Assembly: GCF_900142965.1 (NCBI RefSeq)
Contig: NZ_FRCQ01000023.1
Span: forward strand, 1 to 64,000
Origin: Rhizobacter sp. OV335
GTDB lineage: Bacteria; Pseudomonadota; Gammaproteobacteria; Burkholderiales; Burkholderiaceae_C
Length of the DNA stretch: 64,000 nt
Direction of reading: 5' to 3'
Part shown: positions 36,207 to 44,844 of the stretch, piece by piece
How the letters are laid out: each line of letters begins with the position of its first letter
Numbering within the stretch: position 1 is the first letter of the stretch
The notes under the pieces: generated by a model
Told to the model about the DNA's origin: nothing
The model's input: the letters and a program-made list of their open reading frames with translations, nothing else
Databases searched by the model: none
Made by a program: the position numbers and the translations under genes

Positions 36207-36316
36207 AGCTCGCCTTCCTCGTTGAAGTCGACTGTACGCTCGCGAACAGCTCAAGCCTCGAATGACGGTCGACAAGTGACGCCGGGCGGCTGGCGTTCTT
36301 GCCTACATCAGTTTTC

Positions 36317-36423
36317 ACTGAGGGCACTGAGGACAGACGTCCAAATCTGGCGCTAGCCCGCATGAATGCAAGGTTTGCGTGTCCTCAGTGCAACTGAGGA
36401 CAACAGACTTTCGACTGAGGACA
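36317..36423. repeat. Cluster of ACTGAGGACA decamers, direct and inverted
   Basis: ACTGAGGACA occurs at 36326-36335, 36393-36402 and 36414-36423, with a one-mismatch copy at 36317-36326 and an inverted copy at 36380-36389. The inverted copy and the one at 36393 form a perfect 10-bp palindrome with GCA between. A degenerate ACTGGGGACT follows at about 36450. Spacing is irregular, so this is not a CRISPR. Multiple short repeats of this kind occur at ends of IS21-like elements and at regulator-binding clusters; no transposase is present. Confidence 0.6.
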
Positions 36424-36650
36424 GCTGGAAGCGCAGTTCGTTGACTTTCACTGGGGACTCTTGCTCCGTCAACGGTCGGTGTTCTGTGCCATCCACGGCG
36501 CGAAAGGAGCTGCGCCCCCGCCCTGCTGCGACCGGTCGCGGATGTGCATCTATTCAAGCGCGTAAGTCTCACGCTGTTGTTGCGCGGTGAGTCCGAGGGG
36601 CGCAGGTACCTCGATTTCTCGGATGGCTGAAAGAGTCCACACCAATGAAC

Positions 36651-36681
36651 AAGGAGCCGATTCTCCCGAAGTCGGCTCCTT
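36651..36681. terminator. Strong hairpin, possible terminator
   Basis: AAGGAGCCGA (36651-36660) pairs with TCGGCTCCTT (36672-36681), a perfect 10-bp stem with an 11-nt loop. T-runs are short on both strands, so it could serve the minus-strand capsid fragment or be structural only. Confidence 0.4.
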
Positions 36682-36863
36682 GCGTTGATAGTTGCGCACC
36701 TCACAGCATGCGTGGCGTCCCTGGTGCGCGCTTCTGAGGGCTGCTTCCGGGCAACGTCTCAGAGGGTGTCAGCCATGGTCTCTGGAGCTTGCGGCCCTCG
36801 CCCCCGAGGACCGCACAGGCGCTGGGCTATGGCCAACTTCTCGCCCGCCGCCTGTGTGCCTGC

Positions 36864-37151
36864 TTACTTGCCCGAGTTCTTGTACAGCCCGCGGTAGTCG
36901 GTCACGCCGACGCCGAAATCGAGGCGGCACTTGTGCCCGATGGCGTCACGCTCGAATTCGCTGTTCTCTTCGAGGTACGGACGCGGCTCGCCGGCCAGGT
37001 AGGCGCGCACGATGGTGTCGTGCTGGTTCGGGTCCGCTGCGAGATACCAGGCCGTCTCGGACACCTCGTCCAGGCGCGGATCGGAGACGAGCACCAGGCG
37101 ACGAATCCATTCCGGGTTGCCGGTGTTGTTGGCCATCGCCGCGTTGACCAA
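36864..37151 (-). pseudogene. C-terminal fragment of an HK97-type phage major capsid protein
   Basis: An open frame of 95 codons lacks its 5' part: an in-frame TAG stands just before it. It reads NPEWIRRLVLVSDPRLDEVS, ETAWYLAADPNQHDTIVRAY and GVGVTDYRGLYKNSGK, the pattern of the C-terminal end of ClpP-protease/major-capsid fusions and related HK97-fold capsid proteins of prophages. No other structural phage gene is nearby, so this is a relic of a former prophage. Confidence 0.65.
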
Positions 37152-37196
37152 CTAAAACGCGGCTGTGGATCGAAGCGTCTCAAAACGCACACGCCC

Positions 37197-37616
37197 TCAA
37201 GCAAACTTCGATCTCTTCCGCTTGCCTGAGCGTCGTGGTTCAAGACGCTGCTGCTCGTAGCGAACCTGCACCCAGTCACCCAGCCGGGTTGCCTCATCGC
37301 TCAAGAGCAGCAAAGAGGTGATCCCTAGACGCCGCAGCGCCCCTTGTCGAACCGAATCAAGCAGCGGCGGCGCGTCGTCCTCGCGGCTGTAGCCATCCCG
37401 TTCCAGCACGCACATCACTGCGCGCACGCCGTCGGTCACGTCGATGACCTTCTCGATCAGCTGATTCAACGGTCGAGCTTCGATCTGCAGGTGATCGGTC
37501 TTCGGGTCGGTCCAGCGGAAGGGCTGGAACAGGGGCGCATTCTGCTCATCGTCCTCGGTAGCAGGGCCGTCGTCAGGATCGAGAAGACGGCGGGACTTCG
37601 ATCTGTTGCCAGGCAT
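37197..37616 (-). CDS. Hypothetical protein
   Basis: A 139-residue soluble, charged protein with no recognised domain. The N-terminus is basic/acidic (MPGNRSKSRRLLDPDDGP), the middle helical (LNQLIEKVIDVTDGVRAVMCVLE), and the C-terminus very basic (RYEQQRLEPRRSGKRKRS), suggesting nucleic-acid contact. The ATG at 37616 has AGGGAAG upstream. It is divergent from an XRE regulator across a 94-bp spacer holding a palindromic operator, so it is probably that regulator's target. Confidence 0.6.
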   Translation of the reverse strand: MPGNRSKSRRLLDPDDGPATEDDEQNAPLFQPFRWTDPKTDHLQIEARPLNQLIEKVIDVTDGVRAVMCVLERDGYSREDDAPPLLDSVRQGALRRLGITSLLLLSDEATRLGDWVQVRYEQQRLEPRRSGKRKRSKFA

Positions 37617-37665
37617 CTGCACTTCCCTTTCGTCAGAGGACCCTCTGCGCAAGCGCCAGAGTCAC

Positions 37666-37699
37666 AAATCCCGAAATGGGATATTCTAAATCGGGATTT
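37666..37699. promoter_or_regulatory. Palindromic operator in the XRE divergent spacer
   Basis: AAATCCCGA (37666-37674) and TCGGGATTT (37691-37699) are a perfect 9-bp inverted repeat around a 16-bp AT-rich centre that contains a third half-site-like ATGGGAT (37676-37682). A TAGAAT -10-like hexamer lies in the centre on the minus strand, so protein binding would block the minus-strand gene and probably the XRE gene itself. Confidence 0.65.
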
Positions 37700-37710
37700 A
37701 ACGTCTGCGC

Positions 37711-37944
37711 GTGATTCGTGCCGCGCCTTCCTCCTCCGCCTACGAAAGCCTTCGCCGCTTGCTCACACAAGCGCGCCTGGACGCCGAGTTGACTCAGGCA
37801 GAGGTCGCAACCCGCCTCAAGCGCCCGCAGTCCTTCGTGTCGAAGTACGAGAGCGGAGAACGGCAGCTGGACGTGATCGAGTTCCTGGCGATCTGCAAGG
37901 CGATCGGCGTCGAGCCCACGCCGATCATCGAATCGTTGGCATAG
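37711..37944 (+). CDS. XRE family transcriptional regulator
   Basis: A 77-residue single-domain helix-turn-helix protein: [53 protein letters not shown]. It is of the small HipB/Cro-like kind, probably a dimeric repressor acting on the palindrome just upstream. It starts with GTG. It is followed 16 bp later by the histidine phosphatase gene. Confidence 0.88.
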   Translation: MIRAAPSSSAYESLRRLLTQARLDAELTQAEVATRLKRPQSFVSKYESGERQLDVIEFLAICKAIGVEPTPIIESLA

Positions 37945-37960
37945 CCCGAAACGGCCACGC

Positions 37961-38584
37961 ATGACTTCCATCTTCCTGATCCGCCACGCCGCCTACAACG
38001 AAGGCCAAGTCGACAACGCCGGCCCACGCGTCGACCTCGGGCTTTCAGACGAGGGGAAGCGGCAAGCCCAAGCGCTCGCCGACCGACTCCGCCGGAGCAA
38101 GGAAATCAAGCCCGACGCCTTCTACGCCAGCACCCTGCCGAGGGCCCGCCAAACCGCGGCTCTGTTGACCCCAGCGCTTGGCCTGCCCGCCGTGCTGCAA
38201 GAAGACCTGGAAGAATGGCGAAGCGGCGATGGGCACATGGACGAATCCGAATTCGCAGCCACCTGGCAAGGCCTGATCGACCGCGATCGGCCGTTCCATC
38301 GCTTCGTCGAGGGTTGCGAAACCGCCATCGAGTTCAGTACCCGCGTGCAATCGGCGCTGCATGCCATCGTCAAGAAGCACTTGGGGCAAACCGTCGTGCT
38401 CGTCGTCCATGGCGGTGTGATCCAGGTGGCCTTCCAGCACTTCTTCGGCTATGGGGACGCCACGTTCCGCCGCGCCTACCCTGCGGCCGGCTACACCTCC
38501 ATCACCCAGTGGAACCTGCCGGTGAACACCAGCAAGTGGGTCCTCGAATCGTCGAACGACACGCATCACCTGAAGGGCGCCTGA
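37961..38584 (+). CDS. Histidine phosphatase (phosphoglycerate mutase-like) protein
   Basis: The 207-residue protein has the RH motif (LIRHA, Arg8-His9), Arg61 in TLPRARQTA, an acidic DLEEWRSGD and the second His150 (VVHGGVIQ), so the phosphatase pocket is complete. The substrate is unknown. Position directly after a small XRE gene in an accessory patch suggests a regulated pair rather than glycolysis. Confidence 0.88.
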   Translation: MTSIFLIRHAAYNEGQVDNAGPRVDLGLSDEGKRQAQALADRLRRSKEIKPDAFYASTLPRARQTAALLTPALGLPAVLQEDLEEWRSGDGHMDESEFAATWQGLIDRDRPFHRFVEGCETAIEFSTRVQSALHAIVKKHLGQTVVLVVHGGVIQVAFQHFFGYGDATFRRAYPAAGYTSITQWNLPVNTSKWVLESSNDTHHLKGA

Positions 38585-38712
38585 GAAGCTGACCGGCCTG
38601 TCCCGCCGGAAGAGCCGGTGGCCTGGATCGGCTCGCCGTCATCGTGCGCTTCAGAAGGCATGCATGTACCGGATCGTCAACAATCAGGGCACACCACCTG
38701 ATGGAGATTCGC

Positions 38713-39735
38713 ATGGAACATCGCAGACTCGGCTCGAGCGGCTTCAAGGTCCCCGTTCTCAGCCTCGGCACCGGCACCTTCGGCGGCGGCGGCGAGTTCT
38801 TCGGCGCCTGGGGCAAGACCGATGCCGACGGCGCACGCCGCCTGCTCGACATCTGCCTCGAAGCCGGCCTCAACATGTTCGACAGCGCCGACGTGTACTC
38901 CGCCGGCGCGGCCGAGAGCGTGCTCGGCCAGGCCATCGCCGGCCGGCGCGACAAGCTCATCCTCTCGACCAAGGCCACCTTCCGCCTCGGCAGCGGGCCG
39001 AACGACATCGGCTCGTCGCGCCACCATCTGCTCGATGCGGTGCACGCCTCGCTGAAGCGGCTCGGCACCGACTACATCGATCTGTTCCAGCTGCACGGCT
39101 TCGACGCGCAGACGCCGGTCGAAGAGACGCTGCGCACGCTCGACGACCTGGTGCGCGCCGGCAAGATCCGCTACATCGGCGTGTCGAACTTCTCCGGCTG
39201 GCACCTGATGAAGTCGCTGGCCGCGTCGGAGCGGCTGGGCATCTCGCGCTACGTCGCGCACCAGGCCTACTACTCGCTGATCGGCCGCGATTACGAATGG
39301 GAGCTGATGCCGCTGGCGCTCGACCAGGGCGTCGGCGCGGTCGTCTGGAGCCCGCTCGGCTGGGGCCGCCTCACCGGCAAGATCCGCCGCGGCACCGGGC
39401 TGCCGGCACAGAGCCGCCTGCACAAGACCGCCGAGTTCGGCCCGCCGGTGCCCGACGAGCAGCTGTTCCGCGTGATGGACGCGATCGACGCCGTCGCGAA
39501 GGAGACCGGCAAGAGCGTGCCGCAGATCGCGCTGAACTGGCTGCTGCAGCGCCCCACGGTCGCGAACGTGATCATCGGCGCGCGCGACGAGGCCCAGCTG
39601 CGCGACAACCTCGGCGCGATCGGCTGGTCGCTCAGCCCCGCGCAGATGAAGCAGCTCGACGAGGCCAGCGCGGTGACGAGGCCGTACCCGTACTGGCATC
39701 AGCAGAGCTTCGAACGCAACCCGCCGCCGGTGTGA
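38713..39735 (+). CDS. Aldo/keto reductase
   Basis: A 340-residue TIM-barrel oxidoreductase with the tetrad Asp57, Tyr62, Lys87 and His128 (FDSADVYSAG, LSTKATF, FQLHGFD) and the C-terminal NADPH-binding GARDEAQLRDNL. It resembles YajO/AKR-type enzymes reducing small aldehydes. GGAG six bases before the ATG at 38713 decides the start against 38701. It ends four bases before the convergent metalloprotease gene. Confidence 0.93.
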   Translation: MEHRRLGSSGFKVPVLSLGTGTFGGGGEFFGAWGKTDADGARRLLDICLEAGLNMFDSADVYSAGAAESVLGQAIAGRRDKLILSTKATFRLGSGPNDIGSSRHHLLDAVHASLKRLGTDYIDLFQLHGFDAQTPVEETLRTLDDLVRAGKIRYIGVSNFSGWHLMKSLAASERLGISRYVAHQAYYSLIGRDYEWELMPLALDQGVGAVVWSPLGWGRLTGKIRRGTGLPAQSRLHKTAEFGPPVPDEQLFRVMDAIDAVAKETGKSVPQIALNWLLQRPTVANVIIGARDEAQLRDNLGAIGWSLSPAQMKQLDEASAVTRPYPYWHQQSFERNPPPV

Positions 39736-39739
39736 CGGC

Positions 39740-40894
39740 TCAGGCCGGCGTCACGGCGCCGGCCTCGACGTCTTCGTCAGCCGAGCCGGTGCGCGCCGGC
39801 CCCTCCCAGCGCGCCGGCTCGGGTGACCACCCGAGGGCGTGAGGCTGGTGCATCAGCGCGGCCACCGAGCTGCCCAGCTCGATGCCGAGCACCTCGCGCG
39901 CCGCCCCGGCGCCGGCATCGCCCTGGCTCACGGCCAGCGCGAAGCGTTCGAACAACGGCCAGTCGCGCGACAACTGCCGCACCAGGATGCGCGCCAGCTC
40001 GTACGACAGCAGGTTGCCGTCATCGGGCCGGTGGAACGAACGACCTGACCAGAACTGCTGAACCTCCGCTTCGCCCCAGAAGCGCTCGTGCATGCGCTGC
40101 AGCTCGTGCGGCGTGTAGATCAGCCGCGGCGTGCCGGTCAGGCGGTGCTCGGTGTTGACGGCCAGGCCTTCATCCAGCCAGGTCGGCAGGTGCAGGTGCG
40201 CGAGCGCGCTGTGCGTCATCTCGTGGGCGATCACCGGCTCGATCGCCGTCAGGTCGGCCCGCTTGACGAGGAAGTGCGGGCATCCCGCGTGCACGAACAT
40301 CCCGCCGCTGAACGCGAAGACCTCGCCATCCGCGGGTTGGTCGGGGTAGTAGCACGCGACGTAGGCGTAGTAGTCCTCGTCGTGGTCCATCACCAGCACG
40401 ATGCTGCGCTGCTGCGCGGCCTGGCCGGCCAGCCGTCCGAGCACGCGCGAGACACGTTCGCGCGTGCGGGCCACGTAGGCGGCCGTGGCCAGCACGACGC
40501 GGTTCTCCAGCGACGACAGCACCCAGGCCTGTTCGGTCTCGTACAGCCGGAAGTGATCGCCGAAGGCATCGCGCAGGTGCAGCAGCCAGGCCCGTTGTGC
40601 TTGTTCGGTGGCGCGTTGCCGCTCGGATTCATCAGCGATGCCGTCGATCCACGCGTGAGCGGCGCGCCAGTCCATGAACGGCAGGCCATCGACGAGGCCC
40701 ATGTGCTCCTGCAGTGCGAACGGCGGCACGTCGGGTGCATCCAGCCGCAGCGGAGCGGCCTCGGTGCGCATGCCGGGCAACTCTTGTGACGCGGCGTGTG
40801 TCGGGTGCGTGCGCCTGACCCGTTCGGCCCGGAACCAGAAGACGGCGACCAGGGCGGTGAGCGCGAGCAGCGAGAGGACGATCGGCAATGTCAT
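39740..40894 (-). CDS. Membrane-anchored metalloprotease-like protein (HEMTH)
   Basis: A 384-residue protein with one N-terminal transmembrane segment (about 1-20) and a large external domain. AHEMTH is a zinc-binding HExxH motif, and WLDEG, 15 residues later, may hold the third ligand, as in gluzincin-type peptidases. GDGVFAFSG-like and YYAYVACYYPDQP surroundings are not typical of a named family. No partner gene is obvious. A longer start at 40957 is possible. The protease role is inferred from the motif only. Confidence 0.65.
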   Translation of the reverse strand: MTLPIVLSLLALTALVAVFWFRAERVRRTHPTHAASQELPGMRTEAAPLRLDAPDVPPFALQEHMGLVDGLPFMDWRAAHAWIDGIADESERQRATEQAQRAWLLHLRDAFGDHFRLYETEQAWVLSSLENRVVLATAAYVARTRERVSRVLGRLAGQAAQQRSIVLVMDHDEDYYAYVACYYPDQPADGEVFAFSGGMFVHAGCPHFLVKRADLTAIEPVIAHEMTHSALAHLHLPTWLDEGLAVNTEHRLTGTPRLIYTPHELQRMHERFWGEAEVQQFWSGRSFHRPDDGNLLSYELARILVRQLSRDWPLFERFALAVSQGDAGAGAAREVLGIELGSSVAALMHQPHALGWSPEPARWEGPARTGSADEDVEAGAVTPA

Positions 40895-40981
40895 GGGGCG
40901 CGATTGGAACAGCGCGACGATCGCTTTGGCAAATGAGAAACTGCTCGACTGCGACATCTGCTACCCAACGAGGATCCAGCC

Positions 40982-41899
40982 ATGACTGCGCGATACCAGG
41001 GCGTGTTCCCGGTGGTGCCCACCACCTTCACCGACAGCGGCGAACTCGACCTGCCGAGCCAGAAGCGCTGCGTCGATTTCATGATCGATGCCGGCTCGAC
41101 CGGGTTGTGCATCCTCGCCAACTTCTCCGAGCAGTTCGTCATCGCCGATGCCGAGCGCGAGCTGCTGACGACCACCATCCTCGAACACGTGGCCGGCCGC
41201 GTGCCGGTGATCGTGACGACCACGCACTTCAGCACGCGGCTGTGCATCGAGCGCAGCCTGCGGGCGCAGCAGCAGGGCGCGGCGATGGTGATGGCGATGC
41301 CGCCGTACCACGGCGCGACGCTGCGCGTGCCGGAGGGGCAGTCGATTGAGTTCTTCTCGCGCCTGTCCGAGGCGCTGACGATTCCGATCATGGTGCAGGA
41401 CGCGCCCGTCAGCGGCACCACGCTGAGCGCGGCCACGCTGGCGCGGATCGCGCGCGAGACCGCGAACGTGCGCTACTTCAAGATCGAGGTGCCGCAGGCG
41501 GCCGCGAAGCTGCGCGACCTGATCGCGCTGGGCGGCGATGCGATCGAGGGCCCGTGGGACGGCGAGGAAGCGATCACGCTGCTGGCCGACCTCGATGCCG
41601 GCGCCACCGGTGCAATGACCGGCGGCGGCTTCCCGGACGGCATCCGGCAGATCGTCGATGCCTTCGCGGCGGGCGATCGCGAGGGCGCGGTCGCGGCCTA
41701 TGCGAAGTGGCTGCCGCTGATCAACTTCGAGAACCGCCAGGGCGGCTTCCTGAGCGCGAAGGCGCTGATGAAGGAAGGCGGCGTCATCGCGTGCGATGCG
41801 CCGCGGCATCCGTATCCGCCGATGCACCCGGCCACGCGCGCCGGGTTGCTCGATGCGGCGCGGCGGCTGGATCCGCTGGTGCTGCGCTGGAGCAAGTGA
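40982..41899 (+). CDS. DapA-family lyase/aldolase
   Basis: This 305-residue TIM-barrel protein has the Schiff-base Lys167 (VRYFKIEVP) of the DapA/NAL family. The DapA GTTGE loop is ANFSE (46-50), and the catalytic Tyr position (YNVP in DapA) reads VQDAP, so true dihydrodipicolinate synthase activity is unlikely. Relatives act on 2-keto-3-deoxy sugar acids (for example L-2-keto-3-deoxyarabonate dehydratase). It lies next to a LacI regulator region but convergent with the haem lipoprotein gene. Confidence 0.88.
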   Translation: MTARYQGVFPVVPTTFTDSGELDLPSQKRCVDFMIDAGSTGLCILANFSEQFVIADAERELLTTTILEHVAGRVPVIVTTTHFSTRLCIERSLRAQQQGAAMVMAMPPYHGATLRVPEGQSIEFFSRLSEALTIPIMVQDAPVSGTTLSAATLARIARETANVRYFKIEVPQAAAKLRDLIALGGDAIEGPWDGEEAITLLADLDAGATGAMTGGGFPDGIRQIVDAFAAGDREGAVAAYAKWLPLINFENRQGGFLSAKALMKEGGVIACDAPRHPYPPMHPATRAGLLDAARRLDPLVLRWSK

Positions 41900-44578
41900 T
41901 CAGTTGGGCCACATCCGTGTGGTCCAGTCGCTGAAGGTCTTCAGCCGCTGCGCCTCGGCGCCATGGTTGCGCGCCGAGATCACGCTCCAGCTGGTGTACT
42001 GCTCGGTCGTCCAGTCGACCCAGCCGCCCACCAGGTGCGGCTGCCCCTTGCTGTTCAGCGGCAGCGGCGTGCGCTTCGCATCCAGGCAGAACCGGAAACC
42101 CGACTTGACTTCCGACTCGGTGCCGAACATCGCATTCGGATCGCAACGCCGCCACTGCTCGTAGGTGGTGTTCGCATACAGCGTGTTGTAGGCCGAGATC
42201 GTGCTGTTGATGAACATCAGGTGCAGCCCCGGCGTCACCGCGTCGAGCTGGCGGAAGCGCGTCTTCTCGTAGTCGTCCGGCCCGCGGTCGACCACCTCAC
42301 CGACACCCAGCTTGTGGTTCGCGAGATCGGCCTTGCTCTGCAGCCCCTTGTTCTTGAACAGGTTGTTCGGGTCGGTCGGGTCCGGCACGTTGAACGGCAG
42401 GTTGGTGTTGGCCAGTTGCGCGAGCTTGGTGCGCACCTGGAAGTAGCGCGCCAGGTGCATCGCCGACACCGCGGCCGGTGCCTTGGCCGTCACCAGGTCG
42501 TCGACCACCGCGGTCGTGAAGCCCATGTGGTACGGCCAGTCCATCGGCCCTTCGGACGCGCCCGGCCAGCCCGGGTTCACCGTCATCTGCAGCTGGTACC
42601 ACTGGTTCGTGCGGTAGAACGACACCAGCCGCGGCTCCCACGAGAAGTAGTTCTCTCGGCCGTTCACCGGCACGTACAGGATGTGCGGCGCCATGTAGAA
42701 CACGCTGGGCCAGCTGAACGGCCAGCCACGCTTCTCGCCGACACCCACCCACTGCCCGCTCGCATTGCGCGAGCCGTGCAGCACGTCCTGCGGCCCTTCG
42801 AGGCCGTAGGTGTGGGCCAGCTCCCATTGCTTGACGCCCATCCAGCGGATCACGCCGAACAGCGCACGTTCGATGAAGGCTTCCTTCGTGAAGGCCGCCG
42901 GCAGGTTGGCCGCGCTCGCGGTCTGCGCCGACATCAGTGCCTGCAGCTTCTTGCCGCCGATCTCGCCGCCATACGGGTTGGCTGGATCGCCGGAAACGCG
43001 CGAGCCGCGACCGCCGCCGGCGAAGTCGATGGTCTTGCCGCCGACGTCGCCCAGCCAGGCCTGCGCGCGCTCGCGCAGCTCGGGCGTCAGGTGGCTCCAG
43101 TCGCCGTACTGGCCGTTCGGGTTCTTGTTGGCCTTCAGGAAGTCGCTGATGCGCTTCACGACCTTGATCGGGTTCGAGCCGTCGTCGCCCTTGGTTTCGA
43201 ACAGGCCTTGCGTCTGCCCGGCCTCGGGCGCCCAGATGTCGAGCGGGCTCTCGATCGGCAGCCACGCGCTCCAGTCCGGGAACTGCAGCGGTACCGGCAT
43301 CTCGCGGGTGTTCAGCAGCTTGCCCGGGCTCGGGTCCATCGCGGCATCGAGTTCGGGCTGCGTCACCGCGGCGGTGCTGTTCGCGGGCTTGCCGGTGAAC
43401 ACGTTGACGAAGGACTTCGCATCCGGCAGCACCGCATCGAGGCCCGCGCCTGCTGCCCACTCGGCGATCGGCTTGCTGTCGAGGCCGGGGCCGGGCTGGT
43501 ACGGCGGATTCCACGGCGTGGCTTGGGCGACGTGCGGCACCTTGTCGTAGAGCGCCGCGCGCAGGTACGCGGCGATCTGCCGTCCCTGGGTCTCGCTCAG
43601 CCCATGGAAGCGCGAGCGCTGCACGATCGAGTTGTTCGAGAAGTTGAAGTACTGCAGGTCGCGGCCATCGCTCGCGTGGCACGACGAACAGGCGGCGCGG
43701 ATCTTCAGGTTGACGATCGGCGACTTCACCAGCAGGTTGGTGCCGCTCCACAGCGCCTGGCCGGCGGTCGAGTCGGCCGATGCGGTGCGGCCGGCCGTCT
43801 TCTCGGCGCCGATGTCGGCCCACTGCCTGGTCATCGCCAGCAGGTTCTTGCCGCTGTCGTCCTGCAGTTGCAGGTCGAGGATGCGGTAGCCGTTGGAGCT
43901 GCCATCGGTGCCGTTGAAGCGGAACTCGATGCGGTTCCCGCCGGAGGCCACCAGCCGCCCGCGCGTGGTGGCATCGAGCGGCACGCTGAAGCGGATCGTC
44001 AGCAGCCCGCCGTTGACGCCGCCGTGCGAGCGCTCGACGTCGGGCAGCGTGATGGCGGCGTCGCTGATGTCGATCCACGGCGCGGCGCTGCCGTTGCGCG
44101 CACCGACGATGCGCAGGCTGCCGGCGATCTTCGTCGCCGGCTTCGAAAGGGCTTGGTACTCGGGCGAGTTGTAGAAGCCGCAGCGGTGGCATTGCACTGC
44201 CAGGCGGGTGGCCTGCGCGGCCGCGGTGGCGTCGAGCGTCAGGTCGATGGCGACGATGGTCGGGGCGTCCGGGGCGCCGGCGCCGAGCACTTCGATCGGC
44301 AGCGCGAGCGCGGCGGCGGATGGCGCGGGCGCGGGGGCGGGGGCCGGTGCTGGCGCAGGCGATGGGGCCGGTGCCGGTGCGGGCGGTGGGGAAGGTGCGG
44401 GAGATGGCGCAGGCGCCGGAGCCGGGGCAGGAGAAGGTGCGGGCGCAGGGGCCGGCGGATTGGCACCGCTGTTCGGTGCCGGCGCGGCCTCATCGTCCTT
44501 CGCGCCGCCGCATGCCGCCAGCGCCACGCAGGCTGCCAGCATCGCGAGCCTGCTCTTCGTGATCAACCGCTTCTCCAT
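41900..44578 (-). CDS. Large secreted lipoprotein with one haem c site
   Basis: An 892-residue lipoprotein: signal ending LAAC (Cys23), then a 55-residue Pro/Ala linker (33-87) of PAPAPSP-type repeats. A beta-rich domain follows (about 95-245) with a CHRC pair at 130-133. A cytochrome c motif CSSCH is at 297-301, and then a long C-terminal part (about 310-892) rich in Trp and Tyr without recognised domain. The linker would hold the domain away from the outer membrane. One haem and the size suggest a redox enzyme or extracellular binding protein. Two LacI-type operators lie upstream, so it is probably sugar- or substrate-induced. Confidence 0.75.
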   Translation of the reverse strand: MEKRLITKSRLAMLAACVALAACGGAKDDEAAPAPNSGANPPAPAPAPSPAPAPAPAPSPAPSPPPAPAPAPSPAPAPAPAPAPAPSAAALALPIEVLGAGAPDAPTIVAIDLTLDATAAAQATRLAVQCHRCGFYNSPEYQALSKPATKIAGSLRIVGARNGSAAPWIDISDAAITLPDVERSHGGVNGGLLTIRFSVPLDATTRGRLVASGGNRIEFRFNGTDGSSNGYRILDLQLQDDSGKNLLAMTRQWADIGAEKTAGRTASADSTAGQALWSGTNLLVKSPIVNLKIRAACSSCHASDGRDLQYFNFSNNSIVQRSRFHGLSETQGRQIAAYLRAALYDKVPHVAQATPWNPPYQPGPGLDSKPIAEWAAGAGLDAVLPDAKSFVNVFTGKPANSTAAVTQPELDAAMDPSPGKLLNTREMPVPLQFPDWSAWLPIESPLDIWAPEAGQTQGLFETKGDDGSNPIKVVKRISDFLKANKNPNGQYGDWSHLTPELRERAQAWLGDVGGKTIDFAGGGRGSRVSGDPANPYGGEIGGKKLQALMSAQTASAANLPAAFTKEAFIERALFGVIRWMGVKQWELAHTYGLEGPQDVLHGSRNASGQWVGVGEKRGWPFSWPSVFYMAPHILYVPVNGRENYFSWEPRLVSFYRTNQWYQLQMTVNPGWPGASEGPMDWPYHMGFTTAVVDDLVTAKAPAAVSAMHLARYFQVRTKLAQLANTNLPFNVPDPTDPNNLFKNKGLQSKADLANHKLGVGEVVDRGPDDYEKTRFRQLDAVTPGLHLMFINSTISAYNTLYANTTYEQWRRCDPNAMFGTESEVKSGFRFCLDAKRTPLPLNSKGQPHLVGGWVDWTTEQYTSWSVISARNHGAEAQRLKTFSDWTTRMWPN

Positions 44579-44657
44579 CTACTGCCCCTGTGTCGAATTG
44601 TTCGCGCCAGCGCGGTGACACAAGGCATGCAGGAAACGCACCGTGCGGCGATCAAGG

Positions 44658-44671
44658 TGAAACCGGTTCCA
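44658..44671. promoter_or_regulatory. LacI-type operator 1
   Basis: TGAAACCGGTTCCA is a near-palindrome with the CG-centred core AACCGGTT typical of LacI/GalR sites. It is 80 bp upstream of the haem-lipoprotein start. Confidence 0.65.
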
Positions 44672-44771
44672 TCGTTCGAATCTCGACGTTTTTCGCCAGG
44701 TTTCCTCTGCGCGAAGTCGATGGATCCGATCCGCAGACGCGATGTCGTCGACGCGCCCTGTCGAAGGTGTG

Positions 44772-44785
44772 TGGAACCGTTACCA
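44772..44785. promoter_or_regulatory. LacI-type operator 2
   Basis: TGGAACCGTTACCA shares 11 of 14 bases with the operator at 44658, 114 bp away. This spacing would allow DNA looping by a tetrameric or paired dimeric LacI protein, encoded immediately downstream on the same strand. Confidence 0.65.
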
Positions 44786-44808
44786 GCCCCCTCCCGCCCC
44801 GGCACCAA

Positions 44809-44834
44809 CCCTTCGACAGGCTCAGGGCGAACGG
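44809..44834. repeat. Interspersed repeat, CCTTCGACAGG...CTCAGGGCGAACGG type
   Basis: A copy of the short dispersed repeat with core CCTTCGACAGGCTCAGGGC. A second copy lies inverted at 50746-50770, and a partial copy (CCCTGTCGAAGG) is at about 44756-44767. Sequences like this are scattered between genes in many beta- and gammaproteobacteria. Confidence 0.65.
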
Positions 44835-44844
44835 ATTCTTCCGT

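Larger units (their letters stand above)
36207..36863. other. 657-bp stretch without a convincing gene
   Basis: No frame here shows coding character. The stretch holds the ACTGAGGACA decamer cluster (36317-36423), a 10-bp hairpin (36651-36681) and the downstream flank of the capsid fragment. It looks like the debris zone of an accessory insertion. Confidence 0.6.

Noticed and set aside
36317-36423. Repeat cluster considered as a CRISPR array
   Set aside because: Repeats are only 10 bp, in both orientations, irregularly spaced, and there are no cas genes.
40982-41899. DapA-family gene considered as true dapA for lysine synthesis
   Set aside because: The catalytic Tyr region and the TTGE loop are not conserved.
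44310-44480. GGC/GCC-rich repetitive tract considered as a separate repeat element
   Set aside because: It simply encodes the Pro/Ala linker of the lipoprotein in frame.
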